Part shown: positions 31,592 through 39,985 of the stretch, one piece after another
Numbering within the stretch: the stretch's first letter is position 1
Layout: every line of letters begins with the position of its first letter
NCBI RefSeq assembly: GCF_018131105.1
Contig: NZ_JAFCJI010000002.1
Coordinates: 620,001-684,000, forward strand
Length of the DNA: 64,000 nt
Direction of reading: 5' to 3'
Source of the DNA: Bradyrhizobium manausense
GTDB lineage: Bacteria; Pseudomonadota; Alphaproteobacteria; Rhizobiales; Xanthobacteraceae
Position numbers and translations under genes: made by a program
Notes under the pieces: model-generated
The model's database searches: none
What the model was told of the DNA's origin: nothing
Seen by the model: the letters and a program-made list of their open reading frames with translations, nothing else

Positions 31592-32871
31592 GGAGCGGCT
31601 TTCTCCTGAGCAGTTTCGCGGCGCTGGAACAGATCGTGGAACACCGGGAAGATCTCGCTGCGCTCGCTGACCTTGCGCATCGAGAGCGGCGCGCCGCTGT
31701 TGCGCAGGCGCTCGTAGAGAGTCCAGAGCGACGAATCGGAGAGATCGAAGGCGCTGCCGCCCGATTCCCCGACCTCGAGATAGGCGAAGAACTGGCAGAC
31801 CGGCAGGATCTTGTCGGTCAGCAGCAGGCCGGTGAGTTCGCCGTCGGAATAAGAATTGTCGCCGTCGGAGGCTTGCGCGGCGTAGATGTTCCAGTCCGAC
31901 GGATTGAAGCGCTCGCGCACGATCTCGTGCATCGCCTGAAGCGCGCTGGAGACCAGCGTGCCGCCGGAGGCCGGGCCGTAGAAGAAGGTCTGCTCGTCCA
32001 CCTCCTCGGCGCGATCGGTGTGGCGGATGAAGACGATCTCGACATGCTTGTAGCGCCGCTTCAGGAACACGTAGAGCAGCATGTAGAAACGCTTCGCCAG
32101 ATCCTTCATGTGCTCGGACATCGAGCCGGAGACGTCCATCAGGCAGAACATCACGGCCTGCGCCACCGGCCGCGGCACCTTCTCGTAACGGCGATAGCGG
32201 ATGTCGAGCGGGTCGATGAAGGGAATACGCTTGGTCTTCGCCTTCAGCCTTTCGAGCCGCGCGAGCAACTCGGCGCGCTCGTCTTCGTCGGTGGATGCGG
32301 CGATCGCGGCTTCCAGCTCCTCGACCTCGTCCTTGCTGGGACGCTTGAGCGCGATGCGTCGGGCGAGCGCCAGCTTCACCGTGCGGCTGACCGAGATGTT
32401 GGCGGGCGAACCCGACGTGGTGTAGCCGGCGCGCTGGATGCCTTCGCTTTCGGTCTGCGCGATCCTGCGCTTGGCAAGGTCAGGCAGTTCGAGGTCGTCG
32501 AGGAAGAGGTCGACGAACTCATCGCGGCTCAGCACGAAACGGAAGGCGTCCTCGCTGTCGCCTTCGCCCGGACCCGAGTCTTTGGCGCTGCCCTGGCCCT
32601 GACGCTGGAGATAGTCGCCCTCGATGAACTTCTTGTTGCCGGGCAGCACCATGTCACGCGTTCCGCCTTCACGGCGGAACCGCGGCTCGTGCATGCCATC
32701 GAGCGGTATCGTGACCTCACCACCCTCCAGGACGTCCTTGATGTCGCGTTCCTGCGAGGTCTTCTTGACGGCGCCCTGCACCAGGGATTTGGCCCGACGC
32801 AAGAACCGCTGGCGGTTCTCAAGACTCTTGCCGCCTGGATTCAGGCGCCTGTCAATAATGTGAATGGCCAC
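31588..32871 (-). CDS. YeaH/YhbH family protein (DUF444, von Willebrand A-like)
   Basis: A 427-residue DUF444 protein. The N-terminal half is basic ('IHIIDRRLNPGGKSLENRQR'). The C-terminal half has a vWA-type fold with the MIDAS start 'LMDVSGSMSEHMKDLAKRF' and a later 'YGPASGGTLVSSALQAM'. It always accompanies the PrkA kinase and SpoVR and is thought to form a complex with the kinase. It starts 13 bases after prkA and overlaps spoVR by four bases. Confidence 0.93.
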   Translation of the reverse strand: MAIHIIDRRLNPGGKSLENRQRFLRRAKSLVQGAVKKTSQERDIKDVLEGGEVTIPLDGMHEPRFRREGGTRDMVLPGNKKFIEGDYLQRQGQGSAKDSGPGEGDSEDAFRFVLSRDEFVDLFLDDLELPDLAKRRIAQTESEGIQRAGYTTSGSPANISVSRTVKLALARRIALKRPSKDEVEELEAAIAASTDEDERAELLARLERLKAKTKRIPFIDPLDIRYRRYEKVPRPVAQAVMFCLMDVSGSMSEHMKDLAKRFYMLLYVFLKRRYKHVEIVFIRHTDRAEEVDEQTFFYGPASGGTLVSSALQAMHEIVRERFNPSDWNIYAAQASDGDNSYSDGELTGLLLTDKILPVCQFFAYLEVGESGGSAFDLSDSSLWTLYERLRNSGAPLSMRKVSERSEIFPVFHDLFQRRETAQEKAAP

Positions 32872-32884
32872 TTTCTCATCCGCC

Positions 32885-34828
32885 TCAACCGGCTTGCTTC
32901 ACGCGCATGTACCATTCGACCAGCCGGCGAACCTGACGCTCGGTGTAGCCGCGCTCCACCATGCGTGCCACGAACTCGCCGTGCTTCTTCTCCGTCTCGC
33001 CGTCCTTCTTCGAACCGAACGAGATGACCGGAAGCAGGTCCTCGACCTGAGAGAATATCCGCTTTTCGATCACATCGCGAATCTTCTCATAGGAGATCCA
33101 GGTCGGATTCTTGCCGCCGTTCTGGGCGCGAGAGCGTAACGAGAATTTGACCACCTCGTTGCGGAAGTCCTTGGGGTTGGCGATGCCCGCCGGCTTCTCG
33201 ATCTTGGTCAATTCCTGGTTCAACAATTCGCGATCGAGCAGCTGGCCGGTATCGGCATCCTTGAAATCCTGGTCCTCGATCCAGGCGTCGGCGTAATCGA
33301 CGTAGCGGTCGAACAGGTTCTGGCCGTAATCCGAGTAGGATTCGAGATACGCCTTCTGGATCTCATTGCCGATGAACTCGGCGTAGCGCGGCGCGAGATC
33401 CGCCTTGATGAACTCCATGTAGCGCTTCTCGACTTCCTCTGGCAGTTGCTCGCGCCGGATCGACTGCTCGAGCGCATACATCAGGTGCACGGCGTCGGCG
33501 GCGACCTCCTGCGGATCGTGGTTGAAGGTCGCAGCCAGGATCTTGAAGGCGAAGCGGGTGGAGACGCCGTCCATGCCTTCGTCGACGCCGGCAGCGTCGC
33601 GATATTCCTGGACGCTGCGCGCCTTCGGATCGGACTCCTTCAGGCTCTCGCCGTCATAGACCCGCATCTTGCCGAACAGCGTCGAGTTCTCGTGCTTGCG
33701 CAGCCGCGACAGGACCGAAAACCGCGCCAGCGTCTCCAGCGTCGAAGGTGCGCAGGGTGCGGCCGCAAGCTCCGAGCCCTGGATCAGCTTCTCGTAGATT
33801 TTCTGCTCCTCGGTGGCGCGGAGGCAGTACGGCACCTTGATGACGCAGATGCGGTCGATGAAGGCTTCGTTGTTCTTGTTGGCCTTGAAGCTCGACCACT
33901 CGGCCTCGTTCGAGTGCGCGAGAATCACCCCGGTGAAGGGGATCGCGCCGATATTCTCGGTGCCGATGTAGTTGCCTTCCTGCGTTGCGGTCAGCAACGG
34001 ATGCAGCATCTTGATCGGCGCCTTGAACATCTCGACGAATTCAAGAATGCCCTGGTTGGCGCGGTTGAGGCCGCCGGAATAGCTGTAGGCGTCGGGATCG
34101 TTCTGCGCGTAGGTCTCGAGCTTGCGGATGTCGACCTTGCCGACCAGCGAGGAGATGTCCTGGTTGTTCTCGTCACCAGGCTCGGTCTTGGAGACCGCAA
34201 TCTGGCGCAGCCGCGACGGCTGGATTTTTGCGACGCGAAACTGAGAAATGTCGCCGCCGAACGCTTCCAGCCGCTTGTAGCACCACGGGCTCATCAGGCC
34301 GGTGAGGCGCCGGCGCGGAATGCCGTACTTCTCTTCCAGCATCGGTCCGAGATGGTCGGGATCGAACAGGCTGAGCGGGCTTTCGAACACGGGCGAGAGT
34401 TCATCGCCGGCTTTCAGCACGTAGATCGGTTGCACTTCCATCAGCGACTTCAGCCGCTCGGCGAGCGAGGACTTGCCGCCGCCGACCGGGCCGAGCAGAT
34501 AGAGGATCTGCTTGCGCTCTTCGAGACCTTGAGCTGCATGACGGAAGAAGCCGACGATGCGCTCGATGGTTTCTTCCATGCCGTAGAAGCCGGCGAAGGC
34601 CGGATAGGTGCGGATCGTTCGGTTCAAAAAAATACGGCCAAGGCGAGTATCCTTGGCCGTGTCAATCGTCTGAGGGTCACCAATCGCAGCTAGCAGTCGT
34701 TCGGCCGCGTTCGCGTATTTCATGGGATCGCTTCGACACGATTCCAGGTATTCCGCCATCGACATGTCGTGTTGGCTTCTCGCCTCGAACGACTTAGCGA
34801 AAGCGTTGAATAGAGAATCGTTGTACAT
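32885..34828 (-). CDS. prkA: PrkA family serine protein kinase
   Basis: A 647-residue PrkA/YeaG protein. Residues about 60-380 form the AAA+ domain with Walker A 'LLGPVGGGKSSLAERL' near 112 and a later 'GVILAHSNEAEWSSF'. The C-terminal region contains the kinase-like PrkA domain. In E. coli, YeaG is a RpoS-dependent kinase important in nitrogen starvation. Here a consensus EcfG promoter (34863-34888) precedes the ATG by 34 bases, replacing RpoS control with the alphaproteobacterial general stress response. It is the first gene of the three-gene operon. Confidence 0.95.
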   Translation of the reverse strand: MYNDSLFNAFAKSFEARSQHDMSMAEYLESCRSDPMKYANAAERLLAAIGDPQTIDTAKDTRLGRIFLNRTIRTYPAFAGFYGMEETIERIVGFFRHAAQGLEERKQILYLLGPVGGGKSSLAERLKSLMEVQPIYVLKAGDELSPVFESPLSLFDPDHLGPMLEEKYGIPRRRLTGLMSPWCYKRLEAFGGDISQFRVAKIQPSRLRQIAVSKTEPGDENNQDISSLVGKVDIRKLETYAQNDPDAYSYSGGLNRANQGILEFVEMFKAPIKMLHPLLTATQEGNYIGTENIGAIPFTGVILAHSNEAEWSSFKANKNNEAFIDRICVIKVPYCLRATEEQKIYEKLIQGSELAAAPCAPSTLETLARFSVLSRLRKHENSTLFGKMRVYDGESLKESDPKARSVQEYRDAAGVDEGMDGVSTRFAFKILAATFNHDPQEVAADAVHLMYALEQSIRREQLPEEVEKRYMEFIKADLAPRYAEFIGNEIQKAYLESYSDYGQNLFDRYVDYADAWIEDQDFKDADTGQLLDRELLNQELTKIEKPAGIANPKDFRNEVVKFSLRSRAQNGGKNPTWISYEKIRDVIEKRIFSQVEDLLPVISFGSKKDGETEKKHGEFVARMVERGYTERQVRRLVEWYMRVKQAG

Positions 34829-34862
34829 GATCCCTCTCCGCGTGAGTTCCGCTACAAGCTGA

Positions 34863-34888
34863 AACGAAAGCAGTTACCGGACCGTTCC
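34863..34888 (-). promoter_or_regulatory. EcfG (general stress sigma) promoter of prkA-yeaH-spoVR
   Basis: Read on the minus strand: GGAAC (34888-34884), exactly 17 bases, CGTT (34866-34863). This equals the published alphaproteobacterial EcfG consensus GGAAC-N16/17-CGTT with no mismatch. Transcription would start about 27 bases before the prkA ATG. Confidence 0.8.
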
Positions 34889-35126
34889 TCAGGCCGCTTC
34901 TCGAATCAGCGTGAGCACATGACGACCATTGGACACCCGGGTGCCAACACGACGCAACGCACAAGGTAAGCACTCGCTGAATTACGAACAGGCACTTGCC
35001 TGTAATTTGTGCGAATCTCTATCTATCTTGGCGCATTTCCAGAATTTGTCACGGGTTCGCCACATCCGGGCAATACCGGGGCGAGTCTCTCCGGCACTGC
35101 AACATGGTGATCTCCGAGCGGCAAAC
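34889..35126. other. Intergenic region upstream of prkA with small inverted repeats
   Basis: No coding frame stands out, and base composition is less GC-rich than the flanks. Two palindromes are visible: CACCCGGGTG at 34934-34943, and ACAGGCA-CT-TGCCTGT at 34988-35003. Either could be an operator for the prkA operon or simply chance. The 3' end of the next minus-strand gene closes the region. Confidence 0.4.
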
Positions 35127-35786
35127 TTATGACGCTTGCAGGGCGATGCCTTGCGTGCCGCGTTCATCTTCCTGCTGCAATGCGGTGGCTTGATTGCTTG
35201 CAGCGGCCTGGCCGCTTGCAGCATGACAATCGCGGCAAGCGCGCAGCAGTGTGTCAAAATCGGTCGCCAGACCCTCCGAACGGATAACAATCCGATCGTT
35301 CGGCGTTCGGCGCGCCGCACTGCGGATGCAGGAAAGCTGCCGCTGCAAGGCGGGCGACGGCGTCAGCACGATCGCCTTGTGCCCCCTGATGTCCTCAGCC
35401 GAAACATCCGCAATGGAGTCCCAAAGCAAAAATTCATTGCCGATCCGCAAGTCGCGGATGCCGTAGGGGGTGACAATCACGACCGGCCCGCGTTCGGTCG
35501 GCAGCATCCAGATCAGCCAGCCGGTGATGGGACCGAACAAGGCGACGCCGAGATAGCCCATCGTCGTATCGAAGCTGCCGGTGTCGCCCCACCAGTCGAA
35601 CGCAAGGCTTGATTTGAAAGCAAGGCTTGCGCTCAGCAGCGTCATCACAAAGCCTGCCGCGACCAGCAGCCGCAGGCGCATGGCGCATTGACCGATTTCG
35701 AGATCATGGGATGCGTCGATGCAGACAGACGGTGCGATCGATTGCCGGCTACCGGCGATGGCAACGCCATCAGGACGTGCGTGCAT
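35127..35786 (-). CDS. Hypothetical membrane protein (possibly STM3941-like)
   Basis: About 219 residues from ATG 35786 (seven more from ATG 35807). GGGGGA lies five bases before the nearer ATG on the coding strand, which favours it. Two hydrophobic segments ('LLVAAGFVMTLLSASLAF' and 'LGVALFGPITGWLIWML') form an N-terminal hairpin. The cytoplasmic remainder ('GPVVIVTPYGIRDLRIGNEF' and 'LLWDSIADVSA') has the look of the PH-like domain in STM3941-type proteins. The last 40 residues are Ala/Gln-rich. Family assignment is tentative and no function can be proposed. Confidence 0.65.
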   Translation of the reverse strand: MHARPDGVAIAGSRQSIAPSVCIDASHDLEIGQCAMRLRLLVAAGFVMTLLSASLAFKSSLAFDWWGDTGSFDTTMGYLGVALFGPITGWLIWMLPTERGPVVIVTPYGIRDLRIGNEFLLWDSIADVSAEDIRGHKAIVLTPSPALQRQLSCIRSAARRTPNDRIVIRSEGLATDFDTLLRACRDCHAASGQAAASNQATALQQEDERGTQGIALQAS

Positions 35787-36096
35787 GCTTTCCCCCAGCA
35801 TGGCCATTCGCGACCCGGCCTATGAGTATCAAGACGGATCGATGATCCGCTGATGACACTCCGACGCGACAGACCGACCTCACGCAACAAGACCTCGGCC
35901 GAACCGTCCGGCCAAATTTTTATTACGCAAAACCACGTCAGCCGCCTGGATCGCCATGATCACGACGGAGTTAAACTGAGAGTATGACGCCTACGCCTTG
36001 GATTGGTTCCCTCCCGGGAGCATGTGGGCTAAAGGATAGCGCGTCAGGACCGGGTCGGAAACCCCTCGCCCGAAGGCTTGGAGATAAATAATCATC
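35787..36096. other. Intergenic region upstream of the pentose-phosphate operon
   Basis: About 310 bases with no supported gene. It includes an A/T-rich patch ('aaatttttattacgcaaaac', 35913-35932), the most likely place for the promoter of the tal-pgi operon, but no clear -35/-10 pair is recognisable. 'ggagataaataatcatcATG' places a ribosome-binding site about 12 bases before the ATG. Confidence 0.4.
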
Positions 36097-38946
36097 ATGA
36101 ATCCCGTCAAAGAACTGGAAAAGCACGGACAGGCTGTCTGGCTGGACTTCCTGGCCCGCGGCTTCATCGCCAAGGGCGACCTGAAGCGGCTGATCGACAC
36201 CGACGGCGTCAAGGGCGTCACCTCCAATCCTTCGATCTTCGAGAAGGCGATCGGCAGCTCGGACGAGTACGACGCCCCGATCGGCAAGGCGCTGAAGCGC
36301 GGCGACCGGACCGTGGCCGATTTGTTCGAGGCGGTCGCGGTCGAGGACATCCAGAACGCCGCCGACGTGCTGCGTCCGGTCTATGACCGGCTCAGGGGCG
36401 GCGACGGCTTTGTCAGCCTGGAGGTCTCGCCTTATCTGGCCATGGACACATCAGGCACGGTCGCTGAAGCACGCCGGCTCTGGAAAGACGTCAACCGCAA
36501 GAACCTGATGGTGAAGGTGCCGGCGACGCCGGAAGGCCTGCCGGCAATCGAAACGCTGATCGGCGACGGCATCAGCATCAACATCACGCTGTTGTTCTCG
36601 AAAGCGGTCTATCTGGAGGTCGCCGAGGCCTATCTCGCCGGCCTCGAAAAGTATGTCGCCGGCGGCGGTGACCCCTCTCATGTCGCAAGCGTGGCGAGCT
36701 TCTTCGTCAGCCGCATCGATAGCGTCGTCGACAAGCAGCTCGACGAGAAGATCGCGCGCGCCAACGACCCAAGCGAAAAGGAGCGGCTTGCCGCGTTGAA
36801 GGGCAAGGTTGCGATCGCCAACGCCAAGGTCGCCTATCAGGATTACAAGCGCCTGTTCTCGGGTCCGCGTTGGGAGAAGCTCGCCGCCAAGGGCGCCAAG
36901 CCGCAGCGCATGCTGTGGGCCTCGACCGGCACCAAGAACAAGGACTACAGCGACGTGCTCTATGTCGAGGAGCTGATCGGACCCGACACCATCAACACGG
37001 TGCCGCCGGCAACGCTCGATGCATTCCGCGACCACGGCAAGCCGCGCGACAGCCTCGAGGAGAATGTCGACGACGCCCACCGCGTGCTGGAAGAACTGGA
37101 GCGCTCCGGCGTCTCGCTCGACGCCATCACCGAGGAGCTGGTCAAGGATGGCGTCAAGCTGTTCGCCGACGCCGCCGACAAGCTTTACGGCGCAGTCGCC
37201 CACAAGCGCGCGACCGTTCTCGGGCCGGAAATCGACCGTCAGCAGCTGTCGCTCGGCGACGGCCTCGGCAAGGCCGTGGCCAAGAGCACCGAGGAATGGC
37301 GCGCCGCTGCCAAGATCCGCAGGCTGTGGCAGCGCGACAAGTCGGTCTGGACCGGGACCGACGAGGACAAATGGCTCGGCTGGCTCGACAGCGCGGCGAA
37401 AGCCGACGTCGCCGATTACGAAGACTACGCCAACCGCGTAAAGGGGCAGAAATTCTCCGACGCCGTCGTGCTCGGCATGGGCGGATCGAGCCTTGGCCCA
37501 GAGGTGCTGGCCGAGACCTTTGCCAAAAAGACCGGTTTCCCGAAGCTGCACGTGCTCGACTCCACCGATCCGGCGCAGGTGCGGGCGATGGAGGCCAAGA
37601 TCGACATCGCCAACACCGTGTTCATCGTCTCCAGCAAATCCGGCGGCACCACCGAGCCGAACGCGATGAAGGATTATTTCCACAAGCGCGTCGCGCAGGC
37701 GCTCGGCCCGAAGGCCAAGACCGGCTTCCGCTTCATCGCGGTGACCGATCCCGGCTCCTCGCTGGAGAAGGCGGCCAAGAAGCTGAACTACGCCCGCATC
37801 TTCCATGGCGAGCCCTCGATCGGCGGACGCTATTCGGTGCTGTCACCGTTCGGCCTGGTGCCGGCAGCCACCGCCGGCATCGATGTCAGGACCTTCCTCA
37901 AGCATGCGCTCTCGATGGCCCGTTCCTGCGGACCGGACGTGCCGCCGAGCGAGAACCCGGGCGTGCAGCTCGGTCTCGCCATGGGTCTTGCCGGCCTCGA
38001 AGGCCGCGACAAGGTGACGATCCTGTCGTCGAAGAAGATCGCCGATTTCGGCGCCTGGGCCGAGCAACTGATCGCGGAATCGACCGGCAAGGAGGGCAAG
38101 GGCCTGATCCCGATCGCCGGCGAGCCGCTGGGCGAGTCCTCGCTCTACGGCAACGACCGTTTCTTCATCGACATCCGCACGGAGGGCGAAACGGACGCAG
38201 CGCATGACTCGGCGCTCGCCGGGATCGAAGCGGCCGGCCATCCCGTCGTGCGCATCGTCATGAAGTCGATTGATCATCTCGGCCAGGAATTCTTCCGCTT
38301 CGAGATGGCAACCGCAGTCGCGGGCAGCATTCTCGGCATCAACCCGTTCGACCAGCCCGACGTGGAAGCGGCCAAGATCAAGACCCGCGAGCTGACGTCG
38401 GCGTATGAGAAGGCCGGCGCGCTGCCGGTTGAAGAGCCGGTTGTCAGCACCGACGAAGCCGACCTCTACACCGATGCGGCCAATGCCAAGGCGCTGCGCG
38501 CCGCCGGCGCCAACGGCGACCTCACCTCCTGGCTGAAGGCGCATCTGTCGCGCTCCAGCCATGGCGATTATGTCGCCCTGCTCGGCTACATCGAACGCGA
38601 CAAGGCCACCATCGATGCGCTTCAGGCGATGCGCCTCGAAGTGCGCGAGAAGCGGCATGTCGCGACCTGCGCGGAGTTCGGACCACGCTTCCTGCACTCG
38701 ACGGGCCAGGCCTACAAGGGCGGGCCGGATAGCGGCGTGTTCCTCCAGATCACCGCCGACGACGCCAAGGACCTCGCGGTGCCGGGCCAGAAGGCCAGCT
38801 TCGGCGTGATCAAGGCCGCGCAGGCCCGCGGCGATTTCGACGTGCTTACCGAGCGCGGCCGGCGCGCGCTCCGGGTGCACCTCAAGGGTCCGCTCAGGAA
38901 AGGCCTCGCGGCGCTCAATGCCGCGCTCAACGACGCACTGAATTAA
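36097..38946 (+). CDS. tal-pgi: Bifunctional transaldolase / glucose-6-phosphate isomerase
   Basis: A 949-residue fusion joining two steps of sugar-phosphate metabolism. Residues about 1-365 are transaldolase: 'WLDFLARGFIAKGDLKRLI', 'GVTSNPSIFEKAI', and the Schiff-base lysine region 'NLMVKVPATPEGLPAI'. Residues about 400-949 are glucose-6-phosphate isomerase: 'VLGMGGSSLGPEVLAETFAK', 'FIVSSKSGGTTEPNAMKDYF', 'GGRYSVLSPFGLVPAATAGI'. Such fusions are known in some alphaproteobacteria, cyanobacteria and actinobacteria. It heads the operon tal-pgi, gnd, zwf, pgl, gntK, HAD. The fused order puts the exit (Tal) and return (Pgi) steps of the oxidative cycle on one polypeptide. Confidence 0.95.
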   Translation: MNPVKELEKHGQAVWLDFLARGFIAKGDLKRLIDTDGVKGVTSNPSIFEKAIGSSDEYDAPIGKALKRGDRTVADLFEAVAVEDIQNAADVLRPVYDRLRGGDGFVSLEVSPYLAMDTSGTVAEARRLWKDVNRKNLMVKVPATPEGLPAIETLIGDGISINITLLFSKAVYLEVAEAYLAGLEKYVAGGGDPSHVASVASFFVSRIDSVVDKQLDEKIARANDPSEKERLAALKGKVAIANAKVAYQDYKRLFSGPRWEKLAAKGAKPQRMLWASTGTKNKDYSDVLYVEELIGPDTINTVPPATLDAFRDHGKPRDSLEENVDDAHRVLEELERSGVSLDAITEELVKDGVKLFADAADKLYGAVAHKRATVLGPEIDRQQLSLGDGLGKAVAKSTEEWRAAAKIRRLWQRDKSVWTGTDEDKWLGWLDSAAKADVADYEDYANRVKGQKFSDAVVLGMGGSSLGPEVLAETFAKKTGFPKLHVLDSTDPAQVRAMEAKIDIANTVFIVSSKSGGTTEPNAMKDYFHKRVAQALGPKAKTGFRFIAVTDPGSSLEKAAKKLNYARIFHGEPSIGGRYSVLSPFGLVPAATAGIDVRTFLKHALSMARSCGPDVPPSENPGVQLGLAMGLAGLEGRDKVTILSSKKIADFGAWAEQLIAESTGKEGKGLIPIAGEPLGESSLYGNDRFFIDIRTEGETDAAHDSALAGIEAAGHPVVRIVMKSIDHLGQEFFRFEMATAVAGSILGINPFDQPDVEAAKIKTRELTSAYEKAGALPVEEPVVSTDEADLYTDAANAKALRAAGANGDLTSWLKAHLSRSSHGDYVALLGYIERDKATIDALQAMRLEVREKRHVATCAEFGPRFLHSTGQAYKGGPDSGVFLQITADDAKDLAVPGQKASFGVIKAAQARGDFDVLTERGRRALRVHLKGPLRKGLAALNAALNDALN

Positions 38947-38959
38947 GGGAATCTCTCAC

Positions 38960-39958
38960 ATGCAACTCGGCATGATCGGCCTCGGCCGGATGGGCGGCAA
39001 CATCGTTCGCCGGCTGATGCGCCATGGACATTCGACCGTGGTCTATGACAAGGACGCCAAGGCCGTCGCGGGCCTTGCCGCGGATGGCGCGGTCGGCTCG
39101 GCAACGCTGGAAGAGTTCATCTCGAAGCTGGAGCGGCCGCGCACGGCCTGGGTGATGCTGCCGGCGGGACGCATCACCGAGCAGACGATCGAGACGATCG
39201 CGGGCGTGATGCAGGAAGGCGACGTCATCATCGACGGCGGCAACACCTTCTGGCAGGACGACGTTCGCCGCGGCAAGGCGCTGAAGGTGCGCGGCATCCA
39301 CTATGTCGACGTTGGCACGTCAGGCGGCGTCTGGGGACTCGACCGCGGCTATTGCATGATGATCGGCGGCGAGAAGGCCGTCGTCGACCGGCTCGATCCG
39401 ATCTTCGCAGCCCTTGCGCCCGGTGCCGGCGACATTCCGCGCACCGAGGGACGTGACGGACGCGATCCGCGCATCGAGCAGGGCTACATCCATGCCGGCC
39501 CTGTCGGCGCGGGCCATTTCGTCAAGATGATCCACAACGGCATCGAATATGGCCTGATGCAGGCCTATGCCGAAGGTTTTGACATTCTCAAGAACGCCAA
39601 TATCGATGCGCTGCCCGCGGACCATCGGTTTGATTTCAATCTCCCTGATATCGCCGAGGTATGGCGGCGCGGCTCGGTGATCCCTTCCTGGCTTCTCGAC
39701 CTGACCTCGACCGCGCTCGCCGACAACCCGACGCTGTCGGAGTATTCCGGCTTCGTGGAAGATTCCGGCGAAGGCCGCTGGACCGTGAATGCAGCGATCG
39801 ACGAGGCTGTTCCGGCCGAAGTCCTCACCGCGGCCCTCTACGCACGTTTCCGTTCCCGCAAGGAACACACCTTCGCGGAGAAAATTCTCTCCGCAATGCG
39901 CGCGGGGTTCGGCGGCCACAAGGAGCCGAAGCAGCCGGACGCTTCGAAGCCCAAATAA
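38960..39958 (+). CDS. gnd: 6-phosphogluconate dehydrogenase, decarboxylating (short form)
   Basis: A 332-residue enzyme oxidising 6-phosphogluconate to ribulose 5-phosphate. The N-terminal Rossmann fold 'MIGLGRMGGNIVRRLMRHGH' is followed by 'VDVGTSGGVWGLDRGYCMMI', 'GAGHFVKMIHNGIEYGLMQA' (catalytic lysine and histidine region) and 'VIPSWLLDLTSTALAD'. It belongs to the short GndA/YqeC-type class (about 300-330 residues) rather than the 470-residue dimeric type; this class is often NAD-preferring, but cofactor use cannot be settled by eye. It lies 13 bases after tal-pgi. Confidence 0.94.
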   Translation: MQLGMIGLGRMGGNIVRRLMRHGHSTVVYDKDAKAVAGLAADGAVGSATLEEFISKLERPRTAWVMLPAGRITEQTIETIAGVMQEGDVIIDGGNTFWQDDVRRGKALKVRGIHYVDVGTSGGVWGLDRGYCMMIGGEKAVVDRLDPIFAALAPGAGDIPRTEGRDGRDPRIEQGYIHAGPVGAGHFVKMIHNGIEYGLMQAYAEGFDILKNANIDALPADHRFDFNLPDIAEVWRRGSVIPSWLLDLTSTALADNPTLSEYSGFVEDSGEGRWTVNAAIDEAVPAEVLTAALYARFRSRKEHTFAEKILSAMRAGFGGHKEPKQPDASKPK

Positions 39959-39985
39959 GGACCATCAAGCGAAGGCCAACAGTTC

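Noticed and set aside
34929..35132. Small plus-strand frame (67 codons) upstream of prkA
   Set aside because: No ribosome-binding site, no recognisable protein features and a sequence composition unlike the coding regions around it.
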